Assembly (NCBI GenBank): GCA_023053685.1
Contig: JALIGW010000005.1
Span: forward strand, 36,657,480-36,721,479
Length of the DNA stretch: 64,000 nucleotides
Reading direction: 5' to 3'
Origin: Diadophis punctatus similis
Taxonomy: Eukaryota; Chordata; Lepidosauria; Squamata; Dipsadidae
In this document: positions 44,600 through 57,338 of the stretch, piece after piece
Position numbering within the stretch: the stretch's first letter is position 1
Layout of the letters: every line of letters begins with the position of its first letter
Notes under the pieces: model-generated
What the model saw: the letters and a program-made list of their open reading frames with translations, nothing else
The model's database searches: none
What the model was told of the DNA's origin: nothing
Translations under genes and position numbers: made by a program

Positions 44600-45235
44600 G
44601 GATGGAGGCCATATGATATATGCCAGTTATTTTTGACATTTTTTTGTCCATCACAAAAAAGAGATTAAGAATGTACCCAAATATTGTGTGGTTTGGGTTT
44701 TTTTTATGAAACTAAGCCTTTCAACATTTTCACCAAGTTGTCATGTAGTTCTTTGCTATTCTATCACCATCTTTTCTACTGATTATAACTTTAAAAAACC
44801 ATTTATTCTATTCAACAAACTCAGTACCATACAACAAATTAATTGCATTTACACTGCTATCACAAATATTCACTTCCTTTCATATTTTCTGACATTTTTC
44901 CTCTCTCGGTCACTGAATGATATCAGAACTTCATGTGGATCCTACTGATGCATAAAAAGAGTCTTAATGATTAAGTAACATCAATGTTTGCTCCATGTTT
45001 CATTTATCTCATAAACCAATGTACTGAATATATGATGTGCCAGTTTGAAAAAATAAGCTTGTCCTTTTGATCGAATCAATGTAATTAAAAGGATAACTGG
45101 AGTTGGTTGCATGAGTATTCAACATTGGGGCTAATTATAAACCTCATAAAATATAAATCTCATAAAAATGTTGGTGCCCCTGATCATAATGAACTTCTCA
45201 CCACATAGATTCTAGAATAAAGTGTCACCCCCTAC
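44600..45235. other. AT-rich DNA, no gene seen
   Basis: No feature could be supported. The last part may include the degraded 5' end of the following transposase relic. Confidence 0.45.
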
Positions 45236-45905
45236 TTGACCTCTGTAACAAAGTTATTGAAATCTATCACTCTGGAAAAGTGTATGGGTCCATTTCTAAT
45301 GCCCTGGGGCACTTTCAGTGTGGGCCTCGAGACATAGAAAAGACATCCAACAATAGTGAATCTTCCAAAGAGGTTCTTCCTATCAGAATTATTCCACAAA
45401 TACCGTACATTATAATGCAGGAAGCCACAAAGAATTTTAGAATGCCATGAAGAGATCTGCAAGCTTCCCTCACTTTGGCTAAAGCCTTGATTCTATCATC
45501 AGAAAAACAGATGGGTGATAAATCATAATAAATCAACAAGGTAGATGTTAATGGTCACAAAGAGCAATTATGTTCATTTTAAGTTTGCCAAAAATATGCC
45601 AGAATGATTATCTAGTCTTATGAGGAAAGTGTTATGGATAGATGAGTCAAAAATACATTTTTAAGGTAACATGGATGCCATTATATCTGGAATAAATCAA
45701 ACACTACATTTCATAACAAGAACATAATACCACCTATCAGACATTGAGGTGAGTGTATTATGGTTTGGGCACTACTTAAGGATCTGGACAATTTGCAGTT
45801 GTTGAGGAAGCATGAATTCTTCATTGAGTCAGAGAATTCTAATGAGAATATAGGGGCACCTGTCTATCAGCTGTAGTCCAAGACAGTGATTGCAAGCATA
45901 CAAGC
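45236..45905 (+). pseudogene. Second Tc1-like transposase relic
   Basis: On the plus strand, an HTH-like start LCNKVIEIYHSGKVYGSISNAL (45238-45303) has the form of the first DNA-binding helix of Tc1 transposases. It is followed by QEATKNFRM (about 45420), then a VLWIDESK segment (about 45630-45655) with the first catalytic aspartate kept, then GSMNSSL (about 45808). The order is right but the frames shift several times and stops are frequent. It is a different subfamily from 22474-23045. No terminal repeats could be placed. Confidence 0.6.
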
Positions 45906-45955
45906 AAAAAATAGATAAATAGCAATTTCAGTGTTTGGGAATGGTTATATCAAAC

Positions 45956-46331
45956 CAGGGGTGGGTTCCAACTTACCTCGCTGCCAGTTCGCTCCCTCCC
46001 TTGCCACCTGGGCGTGCTGCGTGGGCGCGCTGCATGGCCATGTGCAGTAACGAAAAATCTGAAAAAAATCAAAAACAAAAAAACAAAGCCAAAAAAAGAT
46101 GGCCAACACATGCACAGTGCCGGAACTCGGCTTCTGTGCATGCTCAAAAGGGAAAAAAATTCGAAAAAAAATTAAAAAAAATTAAAAAAAAATAAAAAAA
46201 ATTAAAAAAAAAGATGGTGGCACCCACGGACTGGCACCGACCGATCCGGTTCGGTGACATCATCGTGATGTCACCAGTGGGTCACTAACAGTTTGGGCAA
46301 ACCGGTCCGAACCGGGAGGAACCCACGCCTG
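45956..46331. mobile_element. hAT-type MITE, 376 bp, with perfect 8-bp duplication
   Basis: Starts CAGGGGTGGGTTCCAACTTACC and ends GGAACCCACGCCTG. The octamer TATCAAAC at 45948-45955 and 46332-46339 is identical. It is the same subfamily as 13608-13987, with the same succession of CpG blocks, AAGATGG motifs and A-runs. Confidence 0.9.
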
Positions 46332-46339
46332 TATCAAAC

Positions 46340-47943
46340 TACATACCAAAGTCCATATCAACATTGAGAGAACATTCACTATCCAGGAAAGTTCTCAGTC
46401 TCAACAAGATTTGTAGTAAGTAAGAAGATACTGTGATTGGTACTTGTTTCTTTGTTATGCCTATGTCATATGGGTCTGAGTTTGCTTTAAAATTATTATC
46501 AACTCAATTACATGTTTTTTAATTTACAAATAAATTGTGTTTGTCTTGTAAATATGTTGTTTTATAGATTAAACAAATAGGGTTAAGATATGCTTATTTA
46601 AGCATATTCAACGAGTCTCTGTAGGAGGGAACAAGAATTATATACAATCCAGCTTCAAATCCATAACTATTGCTATTGCCAGGTTGTTTTATATTACCTT
46701 CACAGGGTATAAATACATAAAGAGAATTTATTATCAAAAGAACTCTGCTCACAATGTACCTTTGTCTCACTTAGTGCTGGAATTTTAAATACTTGCAGCG
46801 TTTAAAACTCTGCACCTTTTGCTGGCTCAGAGCTCATCAAACTGATGGCACTAAATTACAGCAGCAAATCCCTGAATTACAGCAACAAAATTGTACCAAT
46901 CCCATAACAGGGGGAAAAAAAACAAAAGATACCCCAAAACAAAGAGGATTTACCACCATCCTAATGAAAGGCCTGGGAGAACAAGTGTCCAGCAAGATGT
47001 CACTGTTAATCAACAGGACTCAGAGCCTGCCCACTTTAGCTGACTTCACTGGATGGTGAAGAAACATTTGGAGACAAGCAGTCCTCAAGTAACCAGACTC
47101 TATGCAAGTTTTGTTCCCAGTTTAAGTTTCTATTAGTATCTAGAACTTCTCTAATTTCCCACGAGAAAACTTTTGAAAAGTGTATCACATTATCATACAC
47201 CTTCCTCTCAGTTTGGTGCCACATATTTAGGTGTGGGTACCTTCTTGTATCCCCAAAGTGGGCAATAAAAGCTGTTTAATATCAAAAACAACACTCAAGA
47301 AATTCAAGTGCAAAAAACAAGCTTTGGAAAACATGATTAAAAATACTTTTATTTCCACAGATGTATTATAAAAAGCAAAGCAAAATTAAAAACAATAAAT
47401 AAGTTATTGATAAAACTCATACATGTCCTAACAATTAGATTGTGTACATTCAGCTTTGGCAGCTGGTTTACTTATTGCTGGCTCCCTACAAAATAATCAG
47501 CTTTACTGAAAAGCAATGAAGCTTTTCAACCAGCTCTGTGCAGAAGTGCATTAGCCATTCATTACTCTGGCTCAGAATAACCATGGACTTTTTTGTGAAA
47601 GAACATTTTACTGTTTTAGTTAGCCCAGAGACTTTTCTGGACTTTATGGGTCACTCGTGATAGGAATGCTGAGTTAAATATTCATAGATTTAATTTTTAA
47701 ACAACATAAAGACATGACAATTATTTTCAAGGTAAAGAAAAACTGAAGCCAGAAGCAAATTTTCTAAACTCACTGTCACTGAACCAAGCAATTGGTAATG
47801 AGTGTTCATTTTTGCAGTTGATATTTTGTGTGACATAGGGCAAGATCCTGCTAATTTTTTGTTTCATTATTCCATCATATTATTCATTCCATTATGTCTA
47901 AGAAACACTTAGCCTGGATTAGTTCAAACACATCAAGAACACA
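46340..47943. other. AT-rich DNA, no gene seen
   Basis: No gene or repeat family could be supported. Confidence 0.5.
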
Positions 47944-47945
47944 TA

Positions 47946-49153
47946 CAGGTAGTTCTCATTTAGTGACTTTCTTGTTCAGCCACCATTTGCAGTTACAAGT
48001 AAAAAAAAGTACCAGTAACTATGACCAATCATTGTATTTATTATTTCCTCATCCCTCTAAATGGATGGATGGATTGAATGTTTGACCAATCAATTGATCA
48101 AATTTATAGGTCATATATCTCACTGTAAGTGACTCTGAGCAGCTACAAATAAAAAGAAGAATTTCAACATCACCTGAGCATGATCTGACCATGACAGAGG
48201 GGACAAAAATAACTTCCCCATTATATCTCATTGCCAGGGTACCATGTCCAGTGTTGACCACTGTTTCAAGTCAGGCTATGAATGACCTTCAATAGGCCCT
48301 TGAAGCATTGTTAGAGATCCCACACACCCACTTCATGGTCTGTTTCTGTTGCTCGCCTCTGAGAGGAGGTTTCAAAGTATTTCTAGCAGGACTACCAGAT
48401 TCTGTAACTGTTCTGTCTGGTAAACTCATGTAACCCCATGCCATCTGTCTGGTAAACTCATCTTTTGATTCATTTTTCTCACCATGTATATGTATACATC
48501 CAAACTAGACTGTGTTGTTTCTCTGGGTCATATATATGTGTGGATGGGTGGGTATATGCATAATTTTTGGTCATGTTTATGTAGTGTATATTGAGTGGTT
48601 TACCCTTTGAGAGCTGCACAATGAAATCTCATTTTAATGTATGCTGATTAGTGTACATTTAAAGTGACAATAAAGTTATTCTATTCTATTTTGTTCTGTT
48701 CTGTTTTGTTCTATTCTACTCTTTTCCATTCCTTAGACACCCTGGTGGTCATAAAGTCCTGAGGTGCTTCTGAAGCCAGTCAAAGGAAAGACAGTTTGAA
48801 GTCCCCAAAAACCATATGCGGGGAGGACTTCACAGACAGCCCCACAGAGATTGCCTCCAACAGCTCAGGCAGGAAGGTTGCTATGCAGCAGGAAGGCCTA
48901 GTACAGTAGCAGCAATTTGATCCACGCGGCCTCAAAACTGGCAACTTGGGAAGTAGCACTCCTGAAAGCCAATAGAGACTCCTGGTAAATAACTGCTATA
49001 CCCCCTCCCCTGCCCTGGGAACTCAGCCGGTAACCAGCCCATTTCAGAAGCTAAAATAATATCTTAAACAAAGTTGTGGTTTCACTTAGTGACAGCTTTT
49101 CTTAACAACAAAATTGATGGTAGCAATTGTGGTCACTAAACCAGAATTACTTG
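47946..49153. mobile_element. TA-flanked DNA transposon, about 1.2 kb, composite
   Basis: The left end CAGGTAGTTCTCATTTAGTG and the inverted right end (CAAGTAATTCTGGTTTAGTG) pair over about 22 bp with few mismatches. TA lies at 47944-47945 and 49154-49155. The ends are related to the CAGGTAGTCC family at 41142. The interior includes a LINE-like 3' tail (48480-48725) and a GC-richer unclassified segment (48740-49030). No transposase was seen. Confidence 0.6.
48480..48725 (+). repeat. LINE-type 3' tail with degenerate (TTCTA)n
   Basis: GAGAGCTGCACAATGAAATC followed by GTGACAATAAAGTTATTC and TTCTA/TTCTG pentamers forms a poly(A)-signal plus pentamer-tail arrangement. It resembles CR1/L3 LINE ends in snakes. 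The family call is tentative. Confidence 0.45.
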
Positions 49154-49155
49154 TA

Positions 49156-51687
49156 TTGACTCTGTTTCATATCATTATCTCAATGTAGTCAGAAATTAGT
49201 ACATTCTATCAAAATTTTGCATCAATCAGTGAGTAGAAAATTAAACAAAACATACAGAATTTTATCTGACAGACAGATTTGGTACACATCTTTTCCCTAA
49301 CAGTGATTAAATTTATTTTCATATGCAATTATTATATCAAGAATAATATGTGATAGGTAGAGTTGGTCTATGAAATATGTGCCTGTTAATAATGTAATAG
49401 ATTCTGTTTTCTCAAATTACATCACTTTTCTTGAAAAAGAAATATCTGACTAATCTTTAAAATGACTATGTTTGATACATTTATTTTTGAAAATAAATAA
49501 TTTAACTGGATTGTTGGTAATAAATTTCATTAAGTAAAATATTTTAATATATAAATGAAATGGTTACTATATCAAAACTTTAATCATCATTTAGGAAATA
49601 TTTAATCACATAGCTTCAGTAGTTAACTCTGTAGCAAAATCCCATTTTGTCCCAAAATGCTGCAGTTTATTTTGCTAACATTAGAGAGCAAGATATACAA
49701 TGACAGAAGGCAAAAAGTCAGATGGAAAGCTAAAGAAGAAAAGTGATGCAGATAAAAATATAACAATGAATTGACAGGAAATATAGTGGAGAAAAGGAGG
49801 CAATGCCAACTCAAGGGTATATTGCGCTCCTAGACCAGATTGACTGATGGTGACCCATCAGTCATTCTGATGGGTGAAGTGAAGATTTGCATTTTTAGAA
49901 TGATTAATTTAACATTTAGGTACTTACAAAATCCTGCATTAACAAAATGGTATTTCTCAAAAGATAGATTAAATGTAAACATATTTTCTAGGTACTTTGT
50001 TTTCAGAAGGAGGGGCAGCATTGGTGACCCTTAAGCTTTGCCACCCTAGACTAGTGCCTACTCAGCCTAAACTTAAAGCCAGCCCTGATGTAGGATGGGA
50101 TAGTATGGTGTAAAGGGCATAGCACACTTCCCTAATTTGCCACACATACACCCAAAGGTCACATTTCTTGCAATCCTAGGATAAATCCATTCTTACTCAT
50201 AAGAAGATAAAAACTATTTTAAGAATTCTGTGGACTTTTGTGTTTGGTCTATTTCACAGTTCTGTCAGAAAATACATTTTCATCTAGAAAACAGTTTTTT
50301 AAAAAGCACATTCTTAAAGAGATGGGAAATATTCCACCAATCTCTTCTAATGCCAAGAGCTCCAATGCTCAGTGAATTGGCATGAATTAATAAAGTGCTT
50401 TAAGCCTGCTCACTGCTTGCTGAACTTCATTACAAGAATGTCTGGCCACTTTACAGCATCTCTTAATTAAAGGGGCATTTGGAATTGGCACAATATGCAG
50501 AACTATAAAAGCAAGGGATTAAATTAAGTCCCTGTCCTGAATAGTGTAGGATTTCAAGGCACCGTGGCTGGCAGATTACTTAATTTCATCTTCTATTTTA
50601 TACAAGCAAAACATCAGGAGCTATATCCTATATAAATAATGCAGGATTGTCTCTATTTCTTTAAAACAGCTGTGAATTGCTGTGGCAGCCAAACATCCAA
50701 TTTACTTTATCCATATTTATGTTCTTGCAATGTCAAGAGCATAGATTTGTTCTCAGTCTATGCAGAGAACATATTAATGAAATGAGCCAGCATGTAAAAA
50801 AAACATAGATATTTAATAATCCAGCACTTCTTTTTACAATGGGAACCAAACTGAAAAAAGCAGGGAAGTTGAAGAAGAAGGAACCTAACCCTGTTCATTT
50901 CCATGCCACTCTGCTCCAAATCCAAATCCTCCCAGTCTTCCTTCTCATGGAACTAGTCAAACTAAATATGTTGCTAGTGGATACAAAGCATGAAAGCAGA
51001 TAACGAAATAAAAAGAAGGGGAAAAATAGATAATTTAGTCAAAGGAGAGTACAAACCAGTTGCTTGAGCATGAGCCAAGCAAGTGAAGCTTCCTGAGTTA
51101 GCCATGACCTTTCTCTCATTTTGCACTTCCAAAACACAGTCTGAAATTTAGTTAGAAAGCAATGGCAGAAAATTACCAATCAAGTACATTTTTATTTGTT
51201 TGTTTGTTTAGCACTGACTGAACCTTGCTCGGCAAAAATCTGATCAACTGAAAAGTCTTTGCTCTCTTCATAACAACAAAAGTGGCATTGTGCTCTTGCA
51301 TCCAAAATTCCATCCTTTTGAGGCACACATGTGATATCATATCACATATACAAAAAGGGCGAAGATTGTCAGATAACAGCACAATCCTGCTTCTGTCACT
51401 GTCCACTTATCACCCTCCCTGTGGAGAGCACTGCACACAAAATTAAAATGCTGAGAAAGTTTTAATTTTACCTGATATCCTTCTGAAGCTGAAACTACCT
51501 CAGCTGCTCTGGCCCTCTTCACAATCTGATGAAATTGTTTGTCAGAATCAGTTGTCAACTTGTAGTGATAAACGTTTTGAATTCAAAATGTTTTAGCTCA
51601 AAAGTACCATTTTCAAATTTAGAACAGTTGTCCTAAGCTCACTGGAAGTGTTCTGATGCAGGCTTATCCATTCTAGAAGTATTTCAC
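49156..51687. other. AT-rich DNA, no gene or repeat seen
   Basis: This is one of the longest stretches without recognisable repeats. Sequence near 50350-50760 is less AT-simple than its surroundings and could be conserved non-coding DNA, but nothing in a single sequence proves this. Confidence 0.5.
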
Positions 51688-52113
<426 letters not shown>

Positions 52114-52394
52114 GATCCGGACTTAAAGACTCTGGACATTGAATTTGAATCTGGTCAATTCAAAATTGATACATTTCAGAATTGAAGTACTATGCATAGT
52201 TCTAACAGCAACGAACAACTCAGAATAAAAAAGCACCAAGAAATATAAATAAATTAGGATTATACTGAATATCCAATGATTTCAATAATCTGATAACTTA
52301 GTGTATATGTTCTAGCATCTTATATCTTGTCTATCTTGTATGCTCCATTTTTCCCATTTATTTGGCCTTTACTAACATACAACTCAACAGGTAA

Positions 52395-52483
52395 TTGGGT
52401 ATAGTGGTTAAGGTACCAGGCTAGAAACCAGGAGATGTGATAGTTCCACCTTGGGCACAAAGCCAGCTCTTCACTCTTCATTT
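52395..52483 (+). mobile_element. tRNA-derived SINE head fragment
   Basis: TAGTGGTTAAGGTACCAGGC (A-box region) and GAAACCAGGAGATGTG, followed by GGCACAAAGCCAGCTC, form the 5' end of the CORE-type SINE at 44366-44596. It is cut off by the Sauria SINE fragment that follows. Confidence 0.6.
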
Positions 52484-52492
52484 TTTAGTCTT

Positions 52493-52731
52493 AGGTAAAG
52501 GTAAAGGTTCCCCTCACACATACGTGCTAGTCGTTCCCGATTCTAGGGGGCGGTGCTCATCTCTGTTTCTAAGCCGAAGAGTCAGCGCTGTCCGAAGACG
52601 TCTCCATGGTCATGTGGCCGGCATGATTAAACGCTGAAGGTGCACAGAACGCTGTTATCTTCCCACCAAGGTGGTCCCTATTTTTCTACTTGCATTTTTA
52701 CATGCTTTCGAACTGCTAGGTTCGAAACTGC
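52493..52731 (-). mobile_element. Sauria-type SINE, 5'-truncated, minus strand
   Basis: GGTAAAGGTTCCCCTCACAC, GTGCTAGTCGTTCCCGATTC and GGTCATGTGGCCGGCATG match the body and Bov-B-like tail of 21741-22069. The tRNA head is missing. Confidence 0.85.
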
Positions 52732-52739
52732 TAGACACA

Positions 52740-53589
52740 TTCCCTGCCCAAAAAATTATGCACCTTCCCCATCAGCCTTTTTTGCCTTCAATGCATTTAA
52801 TAGATTACCTGAAGTCCTGAAAAAAATTTATTGCACCTTCAAAGTCAGATTAAGTAGGAGCAAGTGGACCCCAAAATATTGAGGACACGGAAGAAAAATA
52901 AATGATAGATTACTTATTGGTTAGCAATAAGTGAGTTAAGAAAAAGTTGAGAGACTCATAAGGAATGTTCAATGATTGCTAAACAATGGAAACATTTTTA
53001 ACTTTTATTAAAACAAATTATATAATTAAGTAAGCTGTTATAGCTCAGGATGAAAATAAATAAAGTATTACAATTGTAATTGACTGTTATAAGTAAAAGG
53101 CAGTCATTGCACTTGTCCCAAAGTAGAGATAACATTCTGAAATAAAGTAAATGTGCAAATGGATTCAGATATTGTATGTTTTCTGTATACAATACACACA
53201 AAAAATAGGATCAGATCTTAATGCAGCCACACAAGTTTTGTAAGGACACCATTGATTTAATGTTTTGATGTGTGATGTTTTATGCACACCAATATGCATT
53301 GCAAGGCCCTTCTTAATGCTTTTCAAAGATTTATCATATGTATCCCATATAGGAATGGACAGTCTTTGCTGTCTCAAGGGCAGGAACAGTCTTGAAATGA
53401 CATGGAAAGAACCATATTCAAAAAATGGATAGGGACAGGGTTCCTTAATGTATCAATGGGTGCCTTAAGCCAATGCTCCAAAAATAAAAATAAACACTTA
53501 AAAGCTTATTTTTACACACTTGAAAAATTGGGAGCGGCTTGTGGGTTGATGGTATGCCACAAAAGGCTTCCAGGTCATATTTTGTCTAC
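52740..53589. other. AT-rich DNA, no gene seen
   Basis: No feature could be supported. Confidence 0.5.
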
Positions 53590-53597
53590 CTTTGACC

Positions 53598-54070
53598 CAG
53601 GGGCGGGTTCCTAATTTTTTTACTACCACTCTGTGGGCATGGCTTATTTTGTGGGTGTGGTTTGCCAGCCATGTGACTGGGAGGGCGTGGCTTGCTGGCC
53701 ATGTGGCTGGGTGGGCGTGGCTTCTCAGACTGCTGAAGGGAGGGGAACTGACATAGGTCCTGCCGCCCATTCCCCCTCCCCTCAGCAGCTCGAGAAGCCT
53801 CAAACGTGCGAAAATGCCTAGGATCATCACCGCACGTTCGTGGCTTCTCGGACTGCTGAAGGGAGGGGAATGGAAATAGCTCCTGCCGCCCATTCTTTTA
53901 GCGTCTCACGTGCTCCTTCAGCCATCCTCCCCTGCTTAGACTCACTGTAGGACTCACTGTAGGGTAGGAAGCTCGGCTTCTGGGCATGCGCAGAAGACAA
54001 TTTAAAAAAAAAATTAAAAAAATTTTTTTTAATGGTGGCACCCAGGCACCGGCAACCGACCTCACCGTGA
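53598..54070. mobile_element. hAT-type MITE, right end lost
   Basis: It starts CAGGGGCGGGTTCC. The interior holds TGGGCGTGGCTT repeats and a duplicated segment GGACTGCTGAAGGGAGGGGA (near 53725 and 53850), with an inverted copy between (CCCCTCAGCAGCTCGAG). The end part contains GGTGGCACCCAGGCACCGG, as in 45956-46331, but no mirrored terminus or octamer duplication was found. Confidence 0.6.
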
Positions 54071-54074
54071 GTTG

Positions 54075-54844
54075 AGAATCATAATGCAGCAACTCCATTG
54101 AGCCATGCCTATCAATAACAAGTTTAGCTTCAGAAAGTCACACTGGGTCTTTTTCCATTGTGATGTGGTACTATGCTTTTGTTTTTAATGGTAACAGTAA
54201 AAGAAGATTTTAATAGTGCATGAGATTAAGAAAGTGGAAGCAACTGTTTAGGGAAGGCATGAACTCTATAACTGGATGCATTCAAGCAGACGTTGACATC
54301 GATCTATCAGCAATGCTTTGAAGTAGTTGCTTGGATTATGGCTTTGTGCTGGACAAGCCTATTAGTGTTCGGTGAAATGGGAACAGAGTCACGACACTAA
54401 GATAAAAATTGCAAAATTGCATTTAACTCATTATTTTCTAATTAAATAACTATTTACAGATGTGTGAGAAGAGATGGAGAGGAATAAATAACAAATCTGG
54501 AGTCCAAACCCAATGAAAGGGTCAATTGCGTAAAAGATTTCTCATAAATAAATGTTGATTAGGATTCTTAGTACTTCCTACTTTATATTCTCTGTTTTTT
54601 TTGGGGGGGGGGGTTGAAGACCATGCAATTATCCACCACTTTCTCTATAGCAGTCATTGAGATAGTTGAAAATTATCATAAAGGCATTCTTTAGTAGAAT
54701 TCGGGTGTTTTTGTTCTCATTGCAAACTGCCATTTGGCATCACCAGTATTCTTTTCCAGATTCCATGCAATTTGTACATATCTTTCTGTATGGGTATGGA
54801 TTTGCTTTCAGAGAAGATAGTTCTACTGTGTCCTAAATACTAGT
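54075..54844. other. AT-rich DNA, no gene seen
   Basis: No feature could be supported. A G-run lies near 54603-54613. Confidence 0.5.
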
Positions 54845-54915
54845 GCAGTGTTTCTCAATTGTGGCAACTTTAACATATGAAGATTTTCAACTCCCAAAAT
54901 TCTCCAGCCAGCATT
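54845..54915. mobile_element. hAT-type palindromic MITE fragment
   Basis: CAGTGTTTCTCAATTGTGGCA followed by TTTTCAACTCCCAAAATTCT and CCAGCCAGCAT is the left arm of a common squamate palindromic MITE. The right arm is missing. The related element at 56850-56945 is more complete. Confidence 0.6.
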
Positions 54916-55199
54916 CCTATCACCCCACTCTAAAAGCATCTCTTGTATACGAAACTAGAACATTCATGTCACCTTTTTATTCCCTTTTACTTCAGTAACA
55001 TACTTCATGGATATGGCTCGGAAAACATATTTTCTCATTTGATTTAGGAAGTTCATTAAGGCAAAAACTGGAAACTTGACTCTACCTTTTATTCATTTCT
55101 GATAATATTTGGGAAGTGCAGTTAGAAGAAGAAAGCTAAGGATCTCAGTCAAATAATTTTTTATGCCAATCACTGACCAGTCCAAGTAGTGGAGCAGTG

Positions 55200-55445
55200 C
55201 AGGGGTGGGTTCTGGCTTACCTCGCTGCCAGTTCGCTTCCTCACATGTCCCACGTGCGCACGTGCGCAGTGCTAAAAACCCAGCTTTTGCGCATACGCAG
55301 AAGCAAAAAAACAAGATGGTGCCACCTATGGCGCCGCCGAGAGAGATGGTTCATGGGCGTGTCCATGAGCCGGTTCAGCGAGCGGGGGGAAATTCCCGCT
55401 ACCGGTTCTATAGAACCGGTCAGAACCGGCAGGAACCCACCTCTG
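55200..55445. mobile_element. hAT-type MITE, 246 bp, with perfect 8-bp duplication
   Basis: Starts CAGGGGTGGGTTCTGGCTTACC and ends GGAACCCACCTCTG. The octamer GAGCAGTG is identical at 55192-55199 and 55446-55453. The interior carries ACGTGCGCACGTGCGC and CTTTTGCGCATACGCAG. Confidence 0.9.
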
Positions 55446-55453
55446 GAGCAGTG

Positions 55454-56305
55454 GGATTTTGGTCTCACAAGGACAGAAATGGAGATGGGAGACAGAGAAA
55501 GAGAAATACAGAGCAATACCCCAGTGACTGGTCCCATCTCCTTTGAAAGAGTATGGGGAAATTCAGTGAAAAATTAGTGGGATATGAAACAACAGAATTT
55601 CTTAGCAGTGAAAAGGATTTTTTTAAAGCATTTGGGAGGGGAAAGAGTGGTTTAAAATTAGACTTTAAATACTGACTCATTAATGTGAGATGGAATTTAT
55701 TTATTTATTTGTTTATTTTTATTATTTATTTATTTAAGAAATTTATATTGCCTATTCTAGTTATATAAATAGAAATTCTATTTATGTTATTAAAATGTCA
55801 TTCACTGATAATTCTTTATAGCTGATCATCAATATTTTTGCTGAAAACGTTTTAGATTCACACTAGTTGAAGCTGTATAAAAACACCTGAAATAAAGGAA
55901 ATAACTTACTGGGATTCAATTAGATGGTATATAAAAAATTGTCTCTGAGAACCCAGGACACTGGGGGCTTCAATCTTGTTGTAAAATGAAATTGTCAGAA
56001 AGCCCCCTCCCCCAAAAAGGCTGAAATTGCTGAAGATGTTATTAGAGTCACATCTATTTATCAATCTCAGTTATCTAGTCTGTTTAGGAAAGTTTCCTTA
56101 AACTTCTTGTCAATCTCCTCAGAGATTCATCTCTGCATTGGGAAGTGCACAGGATAGGGTCAAAACAAAATCGAGAAGGGGGCCATGGCAATGCAACCAA
56201 AAGTCCACACAAAAGGCAACATAAGAAAAAACAGGATAAATTTTGTCTGCATTGTACCTTTGCAGGATGCAAAAGGGACAGTATTCTAAATAGCAATGTT
56301 GCATA
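55454..56305. other. No gene; possible L2-like tail near 55690-55765
   Basis: A (TTTA)n-rich block followed by AAATTTATATTGCC resembles the reversed L2-type tail at 9396-9535. The rest is unassigned. Confidence 0.4.
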
Positions 56306-56307
56306 TA

Positions 56308-57336
56308 CCGTATTTTTCGGAGTATAAGACGCACCGGAGTATAAGACGCACCTTAGTTTTGGGGGAGGAAAACAAGGAAAAAAAGGCCTCTGCCTCTAAG
56401 CAATTTGCCAAACAGCAAACAGCAAACAGCACAGATGATATACACTGTTTGCTGTGTATTTCTGTGCATTATTTATTTAAATCTATTAAATAAATAAAAA
56501 TAAATAAATAAATAAATAAACTATTAAATAAATGTGTGCCTGACCCATAGAAATAGCAAAGAATTGGAGAAATGTAGATTATGCCAGAAAGTTTTCTTAA
56601 ATGTAGTCACACTAACTCCTCCCAATTATTTAAATAGATCTACTCCAAGGTAAGTCAGGATTTAACTCTAATACTAAACAGGGCATGGTTACATTTCAGA
56701 CTATACTTGTACAGAGCTGTTAAAATTAATTAAAATTTCTGGAAGTATACATTATTCTCTATTATTTAAAAGAAGATACAACAGCACTGGACCTCTTCAG
56801 AGCAAGCATTTATTTTAAAAAGCTTCTTTATTTTGTTAAGTTGTCTAGAGGTCTCCAACCTTGGCAACATTAAGACTTGTGGACTTCAACTCCCAGAATT
56901 CCACAGCCAGCAAAGCTAACAAATTGCCAAAGTTGAAGACCCCTGGCTCTAGAACAATAATAAAGCAGTCTTTAAAAAATAAGTCTAATAATTTGAACAT
57001 TCTACAGACATTTATAGTTATTCACTTACCCCCTTGCATCCAGCAGAAAATAAAAATCTGCATGTCTCTCCCAGCTATTTGCCTCTTTGCAGCTAGTTTC
57101 ACTTTCATTTTCCCACGTGGCAAACCTAATCAGCTGTAGGTCGGGAAACTGCTACTGACTTGCTTGGCTTTACAGGCTCTTCCCTCTTTGCTGCAAGCAG
57201 GTAAATTGCTGGAAGATAGAGGCCAAAGGGTGGGGGTGGGTGGGTGGGTGGGGCTGCATTCGGTGTATAAGACGCACCAAGTTTTCACCCTAGTTTTGGG
57301 GGTAAAAAGGTGCATCTTATACTCCGAAAAATACGG
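56308..57336. mobile_element. TA-flanked non-autonomous DNA transposon, 1029 bp
   Basis: The inverted ends CCGTATTTTTCGGAGTATAA and TTATACTCCGAAAAATACGG are perfect over at least 20 bp, with TA at 56306-56307 and 57337-57338. It is collinear with 32016-32992. Differences include an (AAAT)n-rich insertion of about 60 bp (56469-56531) and a nested palindromic MITE (56850-56945). No transposase is present. The near-perfect ends suggest it is the better preserved copy. Confidence 0.85.
56850..56945. mobile_element. hAT-type palindromic MITE nested in the TA-flanked element
   Basis: GGTCTCCAACCTTGGCAAC and the inverted right end TTGAAGACCCCTG enclose TGGACTTCAACTCCCAGAAT. Flanking octamers TGTCTAGA and GCTCTAGA match at 6 of 8 positions. 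The homologous position in the 32016 copy reads straight through TGTCTAGAACAATAATAAAG, an empty site that proves this is an insertion. Confidence 0.85.
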
Positions 57337-57338
57337 TA

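Noticed and set aside
53598..54070. 8-bp target duplication for this hAT-like element
   Set aside because: The left octamer CTTTGACC has no partner near 54.07 kb, and the right terminus is not visible.
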